64,000 nucleotides of DNA from JAGVPT01 sp049578505 (GCA_049578505.1 JBAUMC010000033.1:1-64000); one strand, 5' to 3'. Positions 27,582 through 36,765 are shown, numbered from the stretch's first letter. Made by a program: numbers and translations. The notes: generated by a model not told the origin, from the letters alone.

Positions 27582-28880
27582 TCAGACCGTCTCGCCGTAA
27601 AGATCGTACTCTGCGGCGTCGGTCACCAGTACATCAACAAATTCGCCGACCGAAAGGTGTCGTCCATCCGCCGGCGTGATAAAAATTTCATTATCTATTT
27701 CCGGAGCATCCCACACGGTTCGCCCCACGAACGTTCCGTCATCGCACCGCTCCACAACAGCACGGACCGTCTTTCCTATGCGTTCTTCATTTCGCTCTCG
27801 TGAAATCTCTCTCTGAACGTCCATGATCCTCGCGCGACGTGCTTCCTTCTCATCACGGGGAATCGGATCGCCGAGTCCATATGCCCCGGTCCCATCTTCT
27901 TGGGAGTACGTAAAAACGCCAAGTCTGTCGAAGCGAACGGCTTTAATGAACTCGACCAATTCCTCGAAGTCATCATCGGTTTCATTCGGATAACCCGTGA
28001 TGAGCGTCGTCCGGAGAGCGATATCCGGGACTGCACTTCGTATCGAACCGATAAGCGACTCGGTAGCACGCCTGGTTATTCCACGCCTCATCGATTTAAG
28101 GACGTTGTCGGCAGCATGTTGAATAGGCATGTCGAGGTACCGGCATATTTTGGGATTATCCTGAAACACCTGCAAGATGTCCGAAGGAAATTTTGCGGGA
28201 TATGCGTACATCAAGCGGATCCACTCAAGTTGTTGTACACCTGCAAGTGAATAGAGCAATGATCCGAGGTTCCTTGTCCCGTAGCGATCCAGTCCGTAGT
28301 ACGTCGTATCCTGGCCGATAATAATAAGCTCTTTGACTCCCTTGTTTACAAGTTTCATCACCTCGTCCATGATCTGCTCGGCAGGCTTTGACCGATGGAC
28401 GCCTCGCATAAGTGGAATGGCACAGAATGAACAGGGATTATCGCAGCCTTCCGAAATTTTCAAGTACGCAGAATAATGAGGCGTCGAAAGCTGGCGCGCC
28501 CCGAGTAATTCGTATTTATAATTGCCCCCCAGAGCGTTGACAATCATCGGGATATCGTTCGATCCAAAGAAACGGTCAACCTCGGGAATTTCCTTGGCAA
28601 GATCGTCATGGTATCGCTCGGAGAGACAGCCCATAACGATAACTTTCTCGAGCTTCCCCTCATTCTTCAACTTGACGGTTTCGAGAATCGTATCGACTGA
28701 CTGTTTTTTTGCCTCGTCAATAAAGCCGCACGTATTGATCACTGCGACTGATGCCTTCGAAATATCGGAAGTGATTTCCAGATCGTTCCCCTTCAATTGA
28801 CCCCAGAGCGCCTCGGAATCAACTTGATTTTTCGCACACCCGAGCGTAATTATGGTAATCTTTTGCGTCAGCTTGTCCAC
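27582..28880 (-). CDS. rimO: Ribosomal protein S12 methylthiotransferase
   Basis: The 432-residue radical-SAM enzyme begins at GTG 28880 with AGAGGA upstream. It has the N-terminal UPF0004 domain with cysteines in LGCAKNQ, NTCGF and MGCLSE (second 4Fe-4S cluster), the radical-SAM motif GCDNPCSFCAIP (about residues 146-157), and a C-terminal TRAM domain. It adds a methylthio group to an aspartate of ribosomal protein S12. The tRNA-modifying relative MiaB is excluded by the LGCAKNQVDSE and SEGCDNPCSFC wording typical of RimO. Confidence 0.95.
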   Translation of the reverse strand: MDKLTQKITIITLGCAKNQVDSEALWGQLKGNDLEITSDISKASVAVINTCGFIDEAKKQSVDTILETVKLKNEGKLEKVIVMGCLSERYHDDLAKEIPEVDRFFGSNDIPMIVNALGGNYKYELLGARQLSTPHYSAYLKISEGCDNPCSFCAIPLMRGVHRSKPAEQIMDEVMKLVNKGVKELIIIGQDTTYYGLDRYGTRNLGSLLYSLAGVQQLEWIRLMYAYPAKFPSDILQVFQDNPKICRYLDMPIQHAADNVLKSMRRGITRRATESLIGSIRSAVPDIALRTTLITGYPNETDDDFEELVEFIKAVRFDRLGVFTYSQEDGTGAYGLGDPIPRDEKEARRARIMDVQREISRERNEERIGKTVRAVVERCDDGTFVGRTVWDAPEIDNEIFITPADGRHLSVGEFVDVLVTDAAEYDLYGETV

Positions 28881-28894
28881 ACCAGGTCCTCTTT

Positions 28895-29860
28895 TCAGCT
28901 CCTACATGACAATACTACAAGGTCTATATAAAGATACAAAATCGGTGAGACAAATATCAAACTATCGAACCTATCCAGCACCCCACCGTGGCCGGGGATC
29001 ATCGTTGATGAGTCTTTCACTCCTGCATCCCGTTTGAACAAAGATTCCACCAAATCGCCGATTTGACCAAACACACCGATAATGACGCCGATTGCGATCG
29101 CCTGGTTGAATTGCAAGTACGGCAGGAACAACTTCTGAGCCGCTATCATCGTTCCCACGGCCGCGAAGAATCCCCACGCCGCACCTTCCCATGTCTTATT
29201 CGGACTGACACGGGGAAAAAGCTTGTGCCTGCCTGTCGCCATGCCGCCAAAGTACGCAGCCGAATCGCATATCCAGATGGTGGCAAAAATAGAAATAATC
29301 GTGAGTCCGCCCCAGCCGTAAATGGCGGACTGGGCAGTTGCGCCTGATACTCCCTGTAAAGATTTCTGGGCGAGAAGAGACGGAAATTCATTCGCGAATA
29401 ATTCCCGGATACCGACAAGAGGGGCGAGAAACGCGCCGATGTAAACAACTCCGAGGATTGTGTATCCAACATTTACAAACACCGATCCTTTGTTGCGAAA
29501 GAGTTCGAACGTCAGCGCAAGAAAAAGGAAAAGAAGAAGAACAACCAAGAACAATTGGGGCGCTGTGAAAAGAGAGGCCGTGATGCCCAAGCCGGATAAC
29601 ATCGACGCGATGAATGATTGAATAGGGTCTCGAAAAAAGGCTCCATTCAGAAAAATCGCGGCAGCAATTCCCAGCATCCGTTGGGGCAAAGCTCCTTTTA
29701 AAACCGACAAGGAGTAAAATTCGTTTAATGCCAGACCGGAGACTGCACAAACGAAAAGAAAAAAGAAAATCCCACCGGTATATGATATGAAAACAACCGC
29801 CGGAATGGCGACGATCGCTACAAGTACGCGGGAGACAAGGTTTGAATTCTTTGCAGTCAT
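28895..29860 (-). CDS. cdsA: Phosphatidate cytidylyltransferase
   Basis: The 321-residue membrane protein has about eight helices and the CdsA signature near the C-terminus: SPNKTWEGAAWGFFAAVG, then IGDLVESLFKRDAGVKDSSTMIPGHGGVLDRFDSL, where the Asp residues bind metal and CTP. It makes CDP-diacylglycerol for phospholipid synthesis at the inner membrane. Its ATG overlaps the stop of the zinc-ribbon/DUF2007 gene by four bases (ATGA), so translation is coupled. Confidence 0.95.
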   Translation of the reverse strand: MTAKNSNLVSRVLVAIVAIPAVVFISYTGGIFFFLFVCAVSGLALNEFYSLSVLKGALPQRMLGIAAAIFLNGAFFRDPIQSFIASMLSGLGITASLFTAPQLFLVVLLLFLFLALTFELFRNKGSVFVNVGYTILGVVYIGAFLAPLVGIRELFANEFPSLLAQKSLQGVSGATAQSAIYGWGGLTIISIFATIWICDSAAYFGGMATGRHKLFPRVSPNKTWEGAAWGFFAAVGTMIAAQKLFLPYLQFNQAIAIGVIIGVFGQIGDLVESLFKRDAGVKDSSTMIPGHGGVLDRFDSLIFVSPILYLYIDLVVLSCRS

Positions 29861-30324
29861 AAACGAATGGCTTTATGAATGAGAAAATCTTCAATATCCA
29901 TCTCTTTTAGAAGCCGCTTGGCCTCATCGATCTTTTCCGTCCTGACAAAGACAGAAATTGAAGCATCGTCCGTGAACCGACAAAACTGAGAATATTGTTT
30001 TGCGGAATGGTAAAGCGCGATAACACCGTTCACGGAAAGATTTTTTACAAGCATGTCAGCGTCAAACTCGCTGGCAACTGCTGCGAGTTTGGTGTACACT
30101 GTTGTCAATTGAGAATGGGCAACATCGTCGCAATAAAGTTTGTTTTCTTTTCCGACCGAACAGTCGTCGCACACCGGTTTGCCGCAAATGGTGCAGATGC
30201 CGGTCGCGATCGTACCTGAATGAATTTCACATTCAACCTCGTCCTGATCACGAAGAGCGTGGCCGCACAGTACGCAAAACAACGCCGCTGATGTATTTAC
30301 GGTATCGCAGTGACGGCACGTCAT
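29857..30324 (-). CDS. Zinc-ribbon / B-box-like protein with DUF2007-type domain
   Basis: 155 residues from ATG 30324, which overlaps the upstream CPBP stop as ATGA. An N-terminal zinc ribbon (CRHCDTVNTSAALFCVLCGHA, split at the loop) is followed by a B-box-like cluster (C..HSGTIATGICTICGKPVCDDC) and a C-terminal DUF2007-like region (about residues 85-150) that starts LAAVASEFDADMLVKNL and ends EKIDEAKRLLKEM. DUF2007 domains resemble the PII-like fold and are thought to bind signals or metals. Its place between a CPBP protease and cdsA in an overlapping operon suggests a membrane-related regulatory job; no function is known. Confidence 0.8.
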   Translation of the reverse strand: MTCRHCDTVNTSAALFCVLCGHALRDQDEVECEIHSGTIATGICTICGKPVCDDCSVGKENKLYCDDVAHSQLTTVYTKLAAVASEFDADMLVKNLSVNGVIALYHSAKQYSQFCRFTDDASISVFVRTEKIDEAKRLLKEMDIEDFLIHKAIRL

Positions 30325-31289
30325 ACGGTATGCTCCGCGCCCGGAGTCAAGCGGGGTCCAGAAGTTACCTGCCAATAAAAATATATCGTGATGACAAAGA
30401 TGATTCCAAAACCGAGTGTCTCGGAAAGGACAAATGTGGAGGAATAGTCGGACAGCGAATTGAACATCGACAGAGCCGCCGAATTTTTTATATCGGATTC
30501 GTAGTACACGCCGATGATGGAAACGAGGTTGTTGATAAAATGTGCGGCCATTGGGATCAAAATTGTTTCCGATCTGTACATGAAGAACCCGAATAAGATT
30601 CCAAGCCCGGCGAGGGGGACGATGAGAAACGGGTTCACGTGGTAAAGGCCGAAGATGATCCCCGTGAAAATGAATCCGGCTTTCTTGTTCGTAGCGAGCG
30701 TCATATTTTTCTGGATCAACCCCCGGAAGAGCAATTCTTCACAAACAGCGGGCGTCAACGCGACAACGACGATAACAAAAAAGAGTTCGGACGGCGTATG
30801 CGCCTGAACAAGCATAGTGTACGTCTCTTCGATCATCTTTCGGACCATTTCAATGAACGGTCGAAGAGACTCGGGGAGCGGAATTTTATCCTGGAAAAAA
30901 AGGTACCCTTCCATGACTTGCTGGAGAGAGAAAACTCCGACTACCGCGAGTACAAACTCGGTTGCTTTCGGAACTCGCCATGGGAGAGCGGGACGTGCGG
31001 TGCCGTGCTGGATTCTCATCAATATCACCGTAGGAATCAGCAAAAATATTATTTGGGCGAGCATGGTTGCAGCGCGCATCCATTGTACATTGGCGTCCGT
31101 AACGGATTGACCGAAGAGGAGGAGCGTAATGCCGCCCCCGACAATCTGGTAAAGGAAGAAAATTCCCGCCAGAGCAAGGGCGACAAATCCCAACGGATTC
31201 ATCCTCGGACGTTCAGCACCCTCAATTGGGGTCGCCGTCGGCTGTTCTCCGGCGGCGACGCCTGTGTCATGTGTGACGGGTTCGTCCAT
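30321..31289 (-). CDS. CPBP-family intramembrane metalloprotease
   Basis: The 322-residue protein has about eight membrane segments and the CPBP (Rce1-like, ABI) motifs: EELLFRGLIQK (catalytic Glu-Glu and Arg, about residue 190), FGLYHVNPF (histidine) and MAAHFINN (second histidine). The first 30 residues are a hydrophilic cytoplasmic tail. Members process prenylated proteins, bacteriocins or stress factors; the substrate is unknown here. Its 5' end overlaps the 3' end of the deoxyhypusine-synthase-like gene by 23 bp. Confidence 0.88.
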   Translation of the reverse strand: MDEPVTHDTGVAAGEQPTATPIEGAERPRMNPLGFVALALAGIFFLYQIVGGGITLLLFGQSVTDANVQWMRAATMLAQIIFLLIPTVILMRIQHGTARPALPWRVPKATEFVLAVVGVFSLQQVMEGYLFFQDKIPLPESLRPFIEMVRKMIEETYTMLVQAHTPSELFFVIVVVALTPAVCEELLFRGLIQKNMTLATNKKAGFIFTGIIFGLYHVNPFLIVPLAGLGILFGFFMYRSETILIPMAAHFINNLVSIIGVYYESDIKNSAALSMFNSLSDYSSTFVLSETLGFGIIFVITIYFYWQVTSGPRLTPGAEHTV

Positions 31290-32244
31290 TTGACCTGAAA
31301 TTTTGTTTGATCATTCCAGCAAGGAGCGGAATCATGATCTCATGATGGCCGGAAAAATCGTATCCTTTACCGAATTTTTGTGTCGGACGAAGAACAACGT
31401 TCATCATCGGACGGTAATGCCGGAACATATCGAAGTTCGCCGTTGTAAATCCCTGGGCCTTGCCGCCGAGATTGCGCGCAACGGTGAGTGCCTTCAAAAA
31501 GACTTCAGGCATAATGACCGCAGAGCCGACGTTCAATACGACGCCGCCGTTAACTAGATCTTTGACCGTGTTGGCAAATATTTTAAAATCACGAAAACTC
31601 AGTTCACCGGTTGCTGCCCCGTCCATCGTCGGCTGCTGGTGGATAATGTCTGTTCCGATCGCAGCATGGACTGTTACGGGTACGTCGAGTTCGTAGCACG
31701 TGGCAAGAATGCTCAACCGTTTGTTTTTTGCCCGGGCTTCGACCAATGCACGTCCGAGGGTTTCTCCGTAGCCCATTGTTGTCATGTAATATCCCATGGA
31801 AAGCGTGTTATTGATAAACTCTCCCGTCTCCTGTGACATGCCGAATTTCCCATCGAGAATATTTTCTGCAACGTCTTCCGACGTCTGTCCCCACAATGCG
31901 GTTTCTACGTCATGAATCGAGGCGGCGCTGTTCATGGCAACTGCCGTAACGATATTCCGCCTCACTAAATCGATGATGATCGGCGATAAGCCCACTTTGA
32001 CGACATGGGCTCCCATCATCACAATGACAGGTTTATTCTTCTTTCGCGCTCGGACAATATCAGCCGCTACACTTTTAAGCTGGGCCGCAGCCAAGATATT
32101 CGGCAAGGAGAGGGAGAAATCAGCAAACGATTGCTTCAAGGGGTCGAACGGCTTGGCAAAATCTTTCGGCGTTACTTTGCTCTTGCGCGTCTTGATTGAG
32201 ATGGTTTTGACTTTTGAGAGGTCCGCCTGGATATACTTTGACAT
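31267..32244 (-). CDS. Deoxyhypusine synthase-like protein
   Basis: The 325-residue protein has the deoxyhypusine-synthase family core: KPVIVMMGAHVVKVGLSP, MNSAASIHDVETALWG, TVHAAIGTDIIHQQPTMDGAATGE, LNVGSAVIMPEVFLKA and GHHEIMIPLLAG. These correspond to NAD- and spermidine-site loops of the fold. The lysine-bearing loop that forms the enzyme intermediate in eukaryotic and archaeal deoxyhypusine synthase is not recognisable, and bacteria lack eIF5A, so the reaction is unknown. A polyamine-transfer reaction is possible. Upstream DUF3108 gene and downstream CPBP gene are packed against it. Confidence 0.75.
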   Translation of the reverse strand: MSKYIQADLSKVKTISIKTRKSKVTPKDFAKPFDPLKQSFADFSLSLPNILAAAQLKSVAADIVRARKKNKPVIVMMGAHVVKVGLSPIIIDLVRRNIVTAVAMNSAASIHDVETALWGQTSEDVAENILDGKFGMSQETGEFINNTLSMGYYMTTMGYGETLGRALVEARAKNKRLSILATCYELDVPVTVHAAIGTDIIHQQPTMDGAATGELSFRDFKIFANTVKDLVNGGVVLNVGSAVIMPEVFLKALTVARNLGGKAQGFTTANFDMFRHYRPMMNVVLRPTQKFGKGYDFSGHHEIMIPLLAGMIKQNFRSNGRTRHT

Positions 32245-33063
32245 TTATTTTATCCTCGCTTTCAAATCGCCGTTGATGCCGGAGTAATCACGCAATTCTG
32301 AATTGATCGATCCGATAAGAACCTTCGTACTGATCTTCACCGGAATTTTCCTGTCATCATCCGAAAGCCAAATAAGGACCCTCCCGTCACTCTTGAACAA
32401 TCCCCCCTCCTTCGCCAACGGTTCTATGATAATGCATTTAAATTGTCCCGCTTCTACTTTAATTGTTTCCCTGCCCATGAACTTAACATCGAGATCATAT
32501 GTAGAATCTTTGAAGAAATTATGAAGATGAATTTTATCTCCGATGGCCATCTGTGAATAATCAAGCGTCCGGGCAAAAAAGAACGCCGACATAATATCCT
32601 GAACCTTCGGAGGTATGGGGTACTGCTTTTCGGAGGTCTTCGCGATGTGATTCAACTGGTCAAAGTCAGCGGTAAAATCGCGGCGATAATGTCCCTCTTT
32701 GACATGTTGTTCAAATCGCCATGGAAAAATTCCGTCAACATCGAGATATGTTTCGTACCGGTCCCGCACCTCGAAGAACCAGGAAAATGTAGGCGTTGAA
32801 TTGACCTGGAACATGACCTTGTAGCATTGATGTGCTGCGATGGTGTCATAGCCAGGGATAGATATGATCGCTTCGCCTGCGGTAATAAATCCATAACCGA
32901 CATCAAAGACGAGTCTTTCACCGACGGAGAACGCATGTTGAGAAACTGTCTGCTGCGCCTCTCCTGCCTGAAAAGCCAATGCCTCTTCGACTCCGATCAC
33001 AAGAGAGACCACGAGAGCGGCAGCGATGCTGACTGCTGAAAAGCATGTTGTAGTTTTAATCAT
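32245..33063 (-). CDS. DUF3108-domain secreted protein
   Basis: The 272-residue protein has a signal peptide (residues 1 to about 30) and a DUF3108 beta-rich domain: FSVGERLVFDVGYGFITAGEA, then FFEVRDRYETYLD, SAFFFARTLDYSQM, and IEPLAKEGGLFKSDGRVLIWLSDD. DUF3108 proteins are periplasmic or surface proteins of unknown function, often near lipid or envelope genes. Its start overlaps the upstream glycosyltransferase by eight bases, and its stop touches the start of the next gene. Confidence 0.85.
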   Translation of the reverse strand: MIKTTTCFSAVSIAAALVVSLVIGVEEALAFQAGEAQQTVSQHAFSVGERLVFDVGYGFITAGEAIISIPGYDTIAAHQCYKVMFQVNSTPTFSWFFEVRDRYETYLDVDGIFPWRFEQHVKEGHYRRDFTADFDQLNHIAKTSEKQYPIPPKVQDIMSAFFFARTLDYSQMAIGDKIHLHNFFKDSTYDLDVKFMGRETIKVEAGQFKCIIIEPLAKEGGLFKSDGRVLIWLSDDDRKIPVKISTKVLIGSINSELRDYSGINGDLKARIK

Positions 33064-34126
33064 TCAAAAATTCTTTGATCGCGAAAAAAACTTCATCGAC
33101 GGTAATCTGATCCATGCAGACGTTCGAACGGCACGGCGACCCTTTGCACAACATGCAACTTTTGTTGTCGGCGAGAAAGACTTTTTTTTTGTTCGTGTAT
33201 GGACCCCACCGGACGGGGCTACATTGGACGATCGGCGGGAAAAAAGATGCCACAGGAGTCCCGACGGATGCAGCGATATGCATCGGACCGGTCGAGTTTG
33301 ACACAAAAACTTTTGCGCGGCGGATCAACGCACCGAGTTCGGTAAGGGAAAGTTTACCGACGACGGCAAGAGGCTTAGGAGTCATATTGCCGACAACCTT
33401 TTGCACTAATGCTTCTTCCCCCTTCCCTCCGGTGACAATAACCTTGACCCCTAGCCGTCGATGCACCTCGCTCCCAAGCTCGGAAAAATTTCGTGCGCTC
33501 CAATCACGCGCGGAACCGCCGCTCCCCGGATGAAGGACGATGAATTTCTCTTGCGGGGAAATAGAATTCTCAGCGAGCAAAGAATCAACGGCATCAAAGG
33601 CGGAAGCGGAAATCGGGAACTCGAATTCCGGTGTTCGGGTTGCATCGATTCCCAACGGCCGGAGGAGGTTGAGATTGTATTCCACTTCATGCCGTTGTGC
33701 ATCTTTCCGGTGCTCAAATACTCTTCGGTTAAACAGAAGCGAATACCATCGGTACCCCGACCCAACGCGAACGCGAATTCCAGCAAAAAAAACAAGCAGC
33801 GCAGGACGGAAACGCGGATACGGAATTATTGCAATGTCGAAGTGCCTCCCGCGAATTTTCTTGAGAATTGCCAAGAGCGATGAAATTCTGTCTTCATGCT
33901 CGTAGATTAAAACCTCGTCAACACACGAATGGTGGTCGACAAGTTCGCGCGTATAGTGGCGCATTAAAACGGAGATCGTGGCGTTAGGAAAACGGCGTTT
34001 GAGAAGCGGCAGCATCGGCAGCGAGAGTATCACATCTCCGATTCTATCGATGCGGACAAGGAGGATATTTTTAACGTCGTCGTTCAAAACAAGCGGCCGA
34101 TGGAAACCGGAATACCTCTCCTGCAA
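33056..34126 (-). CDS. Glycosyltransferase family 9 (heptosyltransferase-like)
   Basis: The 356-residue protein has the GT9 two-domain GT-B layout: NILLVRIDRIGDVILSLPMLPLLKRRFP at the N-terminus and HPGSGGSARDWSARNF, VTGGKGEE, SNSTGPMHIAASVGTPVASFFPP in the C-terminal donor domain. It should add a heptose or similar sugar to lipopolysaccharide core in the cytoplasm. A cysteine-rich tail (CMLCKGSPCRSNVCM) follows the catalytic region, as in several heptosyltransferases. The start is a TTG at 34126 without a good Shine-Dalgarno; the first clear family residue is about 18 codons in, so the true start is uncertain. Confidence 0.85.
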   Translation of the reverse strand: MQERYSGFHRPLVLNDDVKNILLVRIDRIGDVILSLPMLPLLKRRFPNATISVLMRHYTRELVDHHSCVDEVLIYEHEDRISSLLAILKKIRGRHFDIAIIPYPRFRPALLVFFAGIRVRVGSGYRWYSLLFNRRVFEHRKDAQRHEVEYNLNLLRPLGIDATRTPEFEFPISASAFDAVDSLLAENSISPQEKFIVLHPGSGGSARDWSARNFSELGSEVHRRLGVKVIVTGGKGEEALVQKVVGNMTPKPLAVVGKLSLTELGALIRRAKVFVSNSTGPMHIAASVGTPVASFFPPIVQCSPVRWGPYTNKKKVFLADNKSCMLCKGSPCRSNVCMDQITVDEVFFAIKEFLND

Positions 34127-34199
34127 ATGTTTTCAATTTTAATATACGGCAAACACGAGTAAGGCGCAAGGTAACTGAGGGTAGTCAACGATTGAGTGG

Positions 34200-34817
34200 T
34201 CATTCTAATGGAATATCCAAAATCTTATACTTGCCCCATCCGTGAAAATCGAAGTGCCACCATTCCGTTGACATCCGCAAAAAACCGTGACGCTCCATCA
34301 TCTTTTCAAGCAGGGCACGGTTTTTTAAAATTTTTTTAGGAAGCTTCATATAATCACAATGGGCTTTAACGGTGAAATTGTCAAACGGCGTCGGCATTGC
34401 AATTTCGTTACCAAGGGAATCGATAATCGTCAGATCGACTGCTGCACCCCGGTTGTGACGAGAACCTTTAGAAGGGTCTGCGACATACCGGGCATCGGGC
34501 ACCGCTTCCCACAATTTTTTTTGGATGGAAAGCGGGCGGTATCCATCAAATATTTTAAGCCCAAGTCCGCGGGTTCTTAATTCTTTTTGTACGGCACTGA
34601 GGCTTTCAGCCGGTTCACGCCGGAGCAGACATTTCGCGACAGGGTAAAGCTTATGATGAGTAAAGTTGTTATCGGTAGCGTAGCGAATGTCAAGAACAAT
34701 GGTCGGATTAACGGAAAGGATGTCGACGAGTTCCGGTTTTGGTTTTTGTTGGCCAAGATCAGGGGAAGGAAGGATTAAAAAGTAAGCTGTAAAGAGGTAG
34801 GCAATCCGCACTTTCAT
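34200..34817 (-). CDS. D-alanyl-D-alanine dipeptidase (VanX/DdpX family)
   Basis: I start it at ATG 34817, where a signal peptide begins (MKVRIAYLFTAYFLILPSP); an upstream ATG at 34865 would add 16 polar residues. The mature protein (205 residues in total) has the zinc-peptidase motif SRHNRGAAVDLTI (His and Asp ligands) and STEWWHFDF (catalytic Glu and His ligand). It removes D-Ala from D-Ala-D-Ala. With the export signal it more likely recycles or scavenges peptidoglycan peptides in the periplasm than confers vancomycin resistance; no vanH or vanA neighbour is present. Confidence 0.88.
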   Translation of the reverse strand: MKVRIAYLFTAYFLILPSPDLGQQKPKPELVDILSVNPTIVLDIRYATDNNFTHHKLYPVAKCLLRREPAESLSAVQKELRTRGLGLKIFDGYRPLSIQKKLWEAVPDARYVADPSKGSRHNRGAAVDLTIIDSLGNEIAMPTPFDNFTVKAHCDYMKLPKKILKNRALLEKMMERHGFLRMSTEWWHFDFHGWGKYKILDIPLE

Positions 34818-34862
34818 CTGCGTACAGATTTTCGACTTCCGATCAACGACTACGTTTTGCTC

Positions 34863-34905
34863 CATCTGAGTTCATCTGCAATCTGCGGTGAATCTGCGCC
34901 TCCGC
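34863..34905. repeat. Short degenerate repeat (ATCTGCG/ATCTGAG units)
   Basis: ATCTGAG, ATCTGCA, ATCTGCG and ATCTGCG occur 7-11 bp apart between the geranylgeranyl reductase and dipeptidase genes. The same units recur at 52331-52380. Confidence 0.6.
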
Positions 34906-34909
34906 GAAA

Positions 34910-36079
34910 TCAAGAGACAAAGACTTTCGCAACTTCGAGCATCATCGAAGGCTTATTCCATAGTGCGGTGCGGAAAATACCTCCAAGAGTTCGCTTTTCT
35001 TCGGGGAGTTTTAAAGCGCTGTCGCAAATATTATTGAGGGTGTCGTCGGAAAAACTCGCCACTGCTTCTTTGATATTGTAGAACACTTCATGCCGCCATC
35101 CCAGCCGCTTGTGCCAGCGCTTTTCATATTCGGCAAGATGCGACAAATCGTTTTTCGCTATGGCTTCCGCAGCAACTTGTCCCCCTATCATTCCGCCGAT
35201 CATCCCGCTAATGATGCCGCCTCCTGAGACCGGATTGACTTGATGAGCCGCGTCGCCTACAAGAATCACATTATGCGCAGCAATCCGGTCGCACGTTTTT
35301 GCACACGGTACACCTCCGGCAATGTGCGTAAGAACCGCCGCGTTCGGAAATTTTCTTTCCATAAACTCGTGCAGAAATTTAATTGCAGGCTTTTTCTTCG
35401 CCTCCTCAACACTTAAGCCGAGCCCAACGTTTGCTGTGTTTCTACCTTTGGGGAATACCCATAGATATCCTCCCGGCGAGACTTCATCGCCGAAGTAGAA
35501 ATCGAGCACATCGGGTTCGACGTCGATGCCTGAAATCGTCATTTGAGCGCAACTTTCCATATCGCGGATGTGACATGTCGTATCGATCCCCGCCCACTTG
35601 CCCACTCTCGATTCGACTCCGTCCGCTGCGACAACTATTGCAGAGCCAATGTCGACTTTCACATCCTTGATCAGTGCACGGACTCCGACTGCTGCGCCGC
35701 TGTCGTCTTTTAAAAGATCATAGACGTACGCTTTAGTCACGACTTCGGCTCCCTCTTTCGCGGCAAGCTTTGCAAGTTCATAATCGAAGATTCGACGCTC
35801 GAGTACGTAGCCGGTTCCGTCGAGGCGCGGGACAACACTCTTGCCGTTCGGCGCAACCAAACGGAATTTTGTCACCGTCGAGGCAATCCATTTTTGGTCG
35901 GGCTCGATAAATTGAATGACTCCCTCGTGGCTGACAGCTTCTCCGCACCGAACCGGATAACCTACGTCGCGATCCTTTTCGAGCATCAGCACGGATGCGC
36001 CGCCGGCCGCAGCGTAGCGCGCAGCAGTTGAGCCGGCAGGACCGGCGCCCACAACGATGACATCATAATGCTGTTTCAT
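34910..36079 (-). CDS. Geranylgeranyl reductase family flavoprotein
   Basis: The 389-residue FAD protein begins with the dinucleotide motif DVIVVGAGPAGSTAARYAA, has GYPVRCGEAVS near residue 40, VVAADGVESRVGKWAG in the middle, and NVILVGDAAHQVNPVSGGGI near residue 275. The family saturates the double bonds of geranylgeranyl chains in chlorophyll, archaeal lipids or menaquinones. The neighbouring ferredoxin gene overlaps its start by four bases (ATGA), and a ferredoxin is the known electron donor to the Methanosarcina archaeal-lipid enzyme. Lipid or quinone side-chain saturation is the best guess; the substrate is not shown by sequence. Confidence 0.85.
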   Translation of the reverse strand: MKQHYDVIVVGAGPAGSTAARYAAAGGASVLMLEKDRDVGYPVRCGEAVSHEGVIQFIEPDQKWIASTVTKFRLVAPNGKSVVPRLDGTGYVLERRIFDYELAKLAAKEGAEVVTKAYVYDLLKDDSGAAVGVRALIKDVKVDIGSAIVVAADGVESRVGKWAGIDTTCHIRDMESCAQMTISGIDVEPDVLDFYFGDEVSPGGYLWVFPKGRNTANVGLGLSVEEAKKKPAIKFLHEFMERKFPNAAVLTHIAGGVPCAKTCDRIAAHNVILVGDAAHQVNPVSGGGIISGMIGGMIGGQVAAEAIAKNDLSHLAEYEKRWHKRLGWRHEVFYNIKEAVASFSDDTLNNICDSALKLPEEKRTLGGIFRTALWNKPSMMLEVAKVFVS

Positions 36080-36336
36080 TTCAATGAATGTGCAAATTGA
36101 AAATTGTCTAGCGCAGAAATCTCCTTAGGGAGTTCTTGAACACCTTCGCGATGAAATTCAATCACTTCCCACGGGCAAGCCCAAACGCATTTGCGACAGT
36201 TTGTGCAACGTTCCTCAATCACCGCAATCTTCGATTCTTGAAGTTCGATTGCATCCTCCGGACAGACGCCGACGCAGCATCCGCAATAATCGCACTTGCC
36301 CGGACGGATGTAAATCATTAAGAACGGTTTAGCCAT
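36076..36336 (-). CDS. 2[4Fe-4S] ferredoxin
   Basis: The 86-residue protein has two complete cysteine clusters: CDYCGCCVGVCPEDA and CTNCRKCVWACPWEV, each C-x2-C-x2-C-x3-C-P. A short C-terminal tail follows. It should pass low-potential electrons, most likely to the geranylgeranyl reductase whose start codon overlaps its stop. A soluble acyl-ACP desaturase, another ferredoxin-dependent enzyme class, is encoded two genes upstream. Confidence 0.93.
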   Translation of the reverse strand: MAKPFLMIYIRPGKCDYCGCCVGVCPEDAIELQESKIAVIEERCTNCRKCVWACPWEVIEFHREGVQELPKEISALDNFQFAHSLK

Positions 36337-36363
36337 GGGAAATATTCTTCTGAAGGAAGTGAA

Positions 36364-36765
36364 TCACTTAATCGACAAAAGCTCTACCTCAAAAATAAGC
36401 TTTGCGTTAGGAGGAATGATTCCGCCGGCACCCCGACTTCCATACCCGAGCTCCGGAGGAATAAAAAATTTGGATTTACCTCCAACCTTCATCGTCGCAA
36501 CTCCATCGTCCCATCCCTGAATTACCTGCCCCACGCCGAGCTTGAACGTAAACGGTTGGTTTCGGTCGACCGAACTATCGAATTTGGTGCCGTCTTCCAG
36601 CCACCCTGTATAATGGACGGTGACCGAGTCCCCTCGTTTCGGTGACGGACCGGTTCCTTCTTTTAAGATCTCATATTTCATACCAGACTCTGTCACTCCT
36701 ATATTCGTTTTTGTACATCCCGTAATCGACAACGCTGCGACCAATAAGAGTATTGGGGTTCTCAT
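36364..36765 (-). CDS. FKBP-type peptidyl-prolyl isomerase lipoprotein
   Basis: 133 residues from ATG 36765 with GAGAAG upstream; the frame continues further 5' but those residues precede a clear lipoprotein signal (MRTPILLLVAALSITGC, lipobox SITGC). The mature part is a single FKBP domain: KRGDSVTVHYTGWLEDGTKFDSSVDRNQPFTFKLGVGQVIQGWDDGV (read in sections) and PPELGYGSRGAGGIIPPNAKLIFEVELL. It is a membrane-anchored, probably periplasmic, prolyl isomerase. Most active-site aromatic positions (Tyr, Phe, Trp) are kept. Confidence 0.92.
   Translation of the reverse strand: MRTPILLLVAALSITGCTKTNIGVTESGMKYEILKEGTGPSPKRGDSVTVHYTGWLEDGTKFDSSVDRNQPFTFKLGVGQVIQGWDDGVATMKVGGKSKFFIPPELGYGSRGAGGIIPPNAKLIFEVELLSIK

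Noticed and set aside
34200..34817. Vancomycin-resistance cluster
   Set aside because: Only a VanX-like dipeptidase is present, with a secretion signal and without vanH, vanA or a sensor pair.
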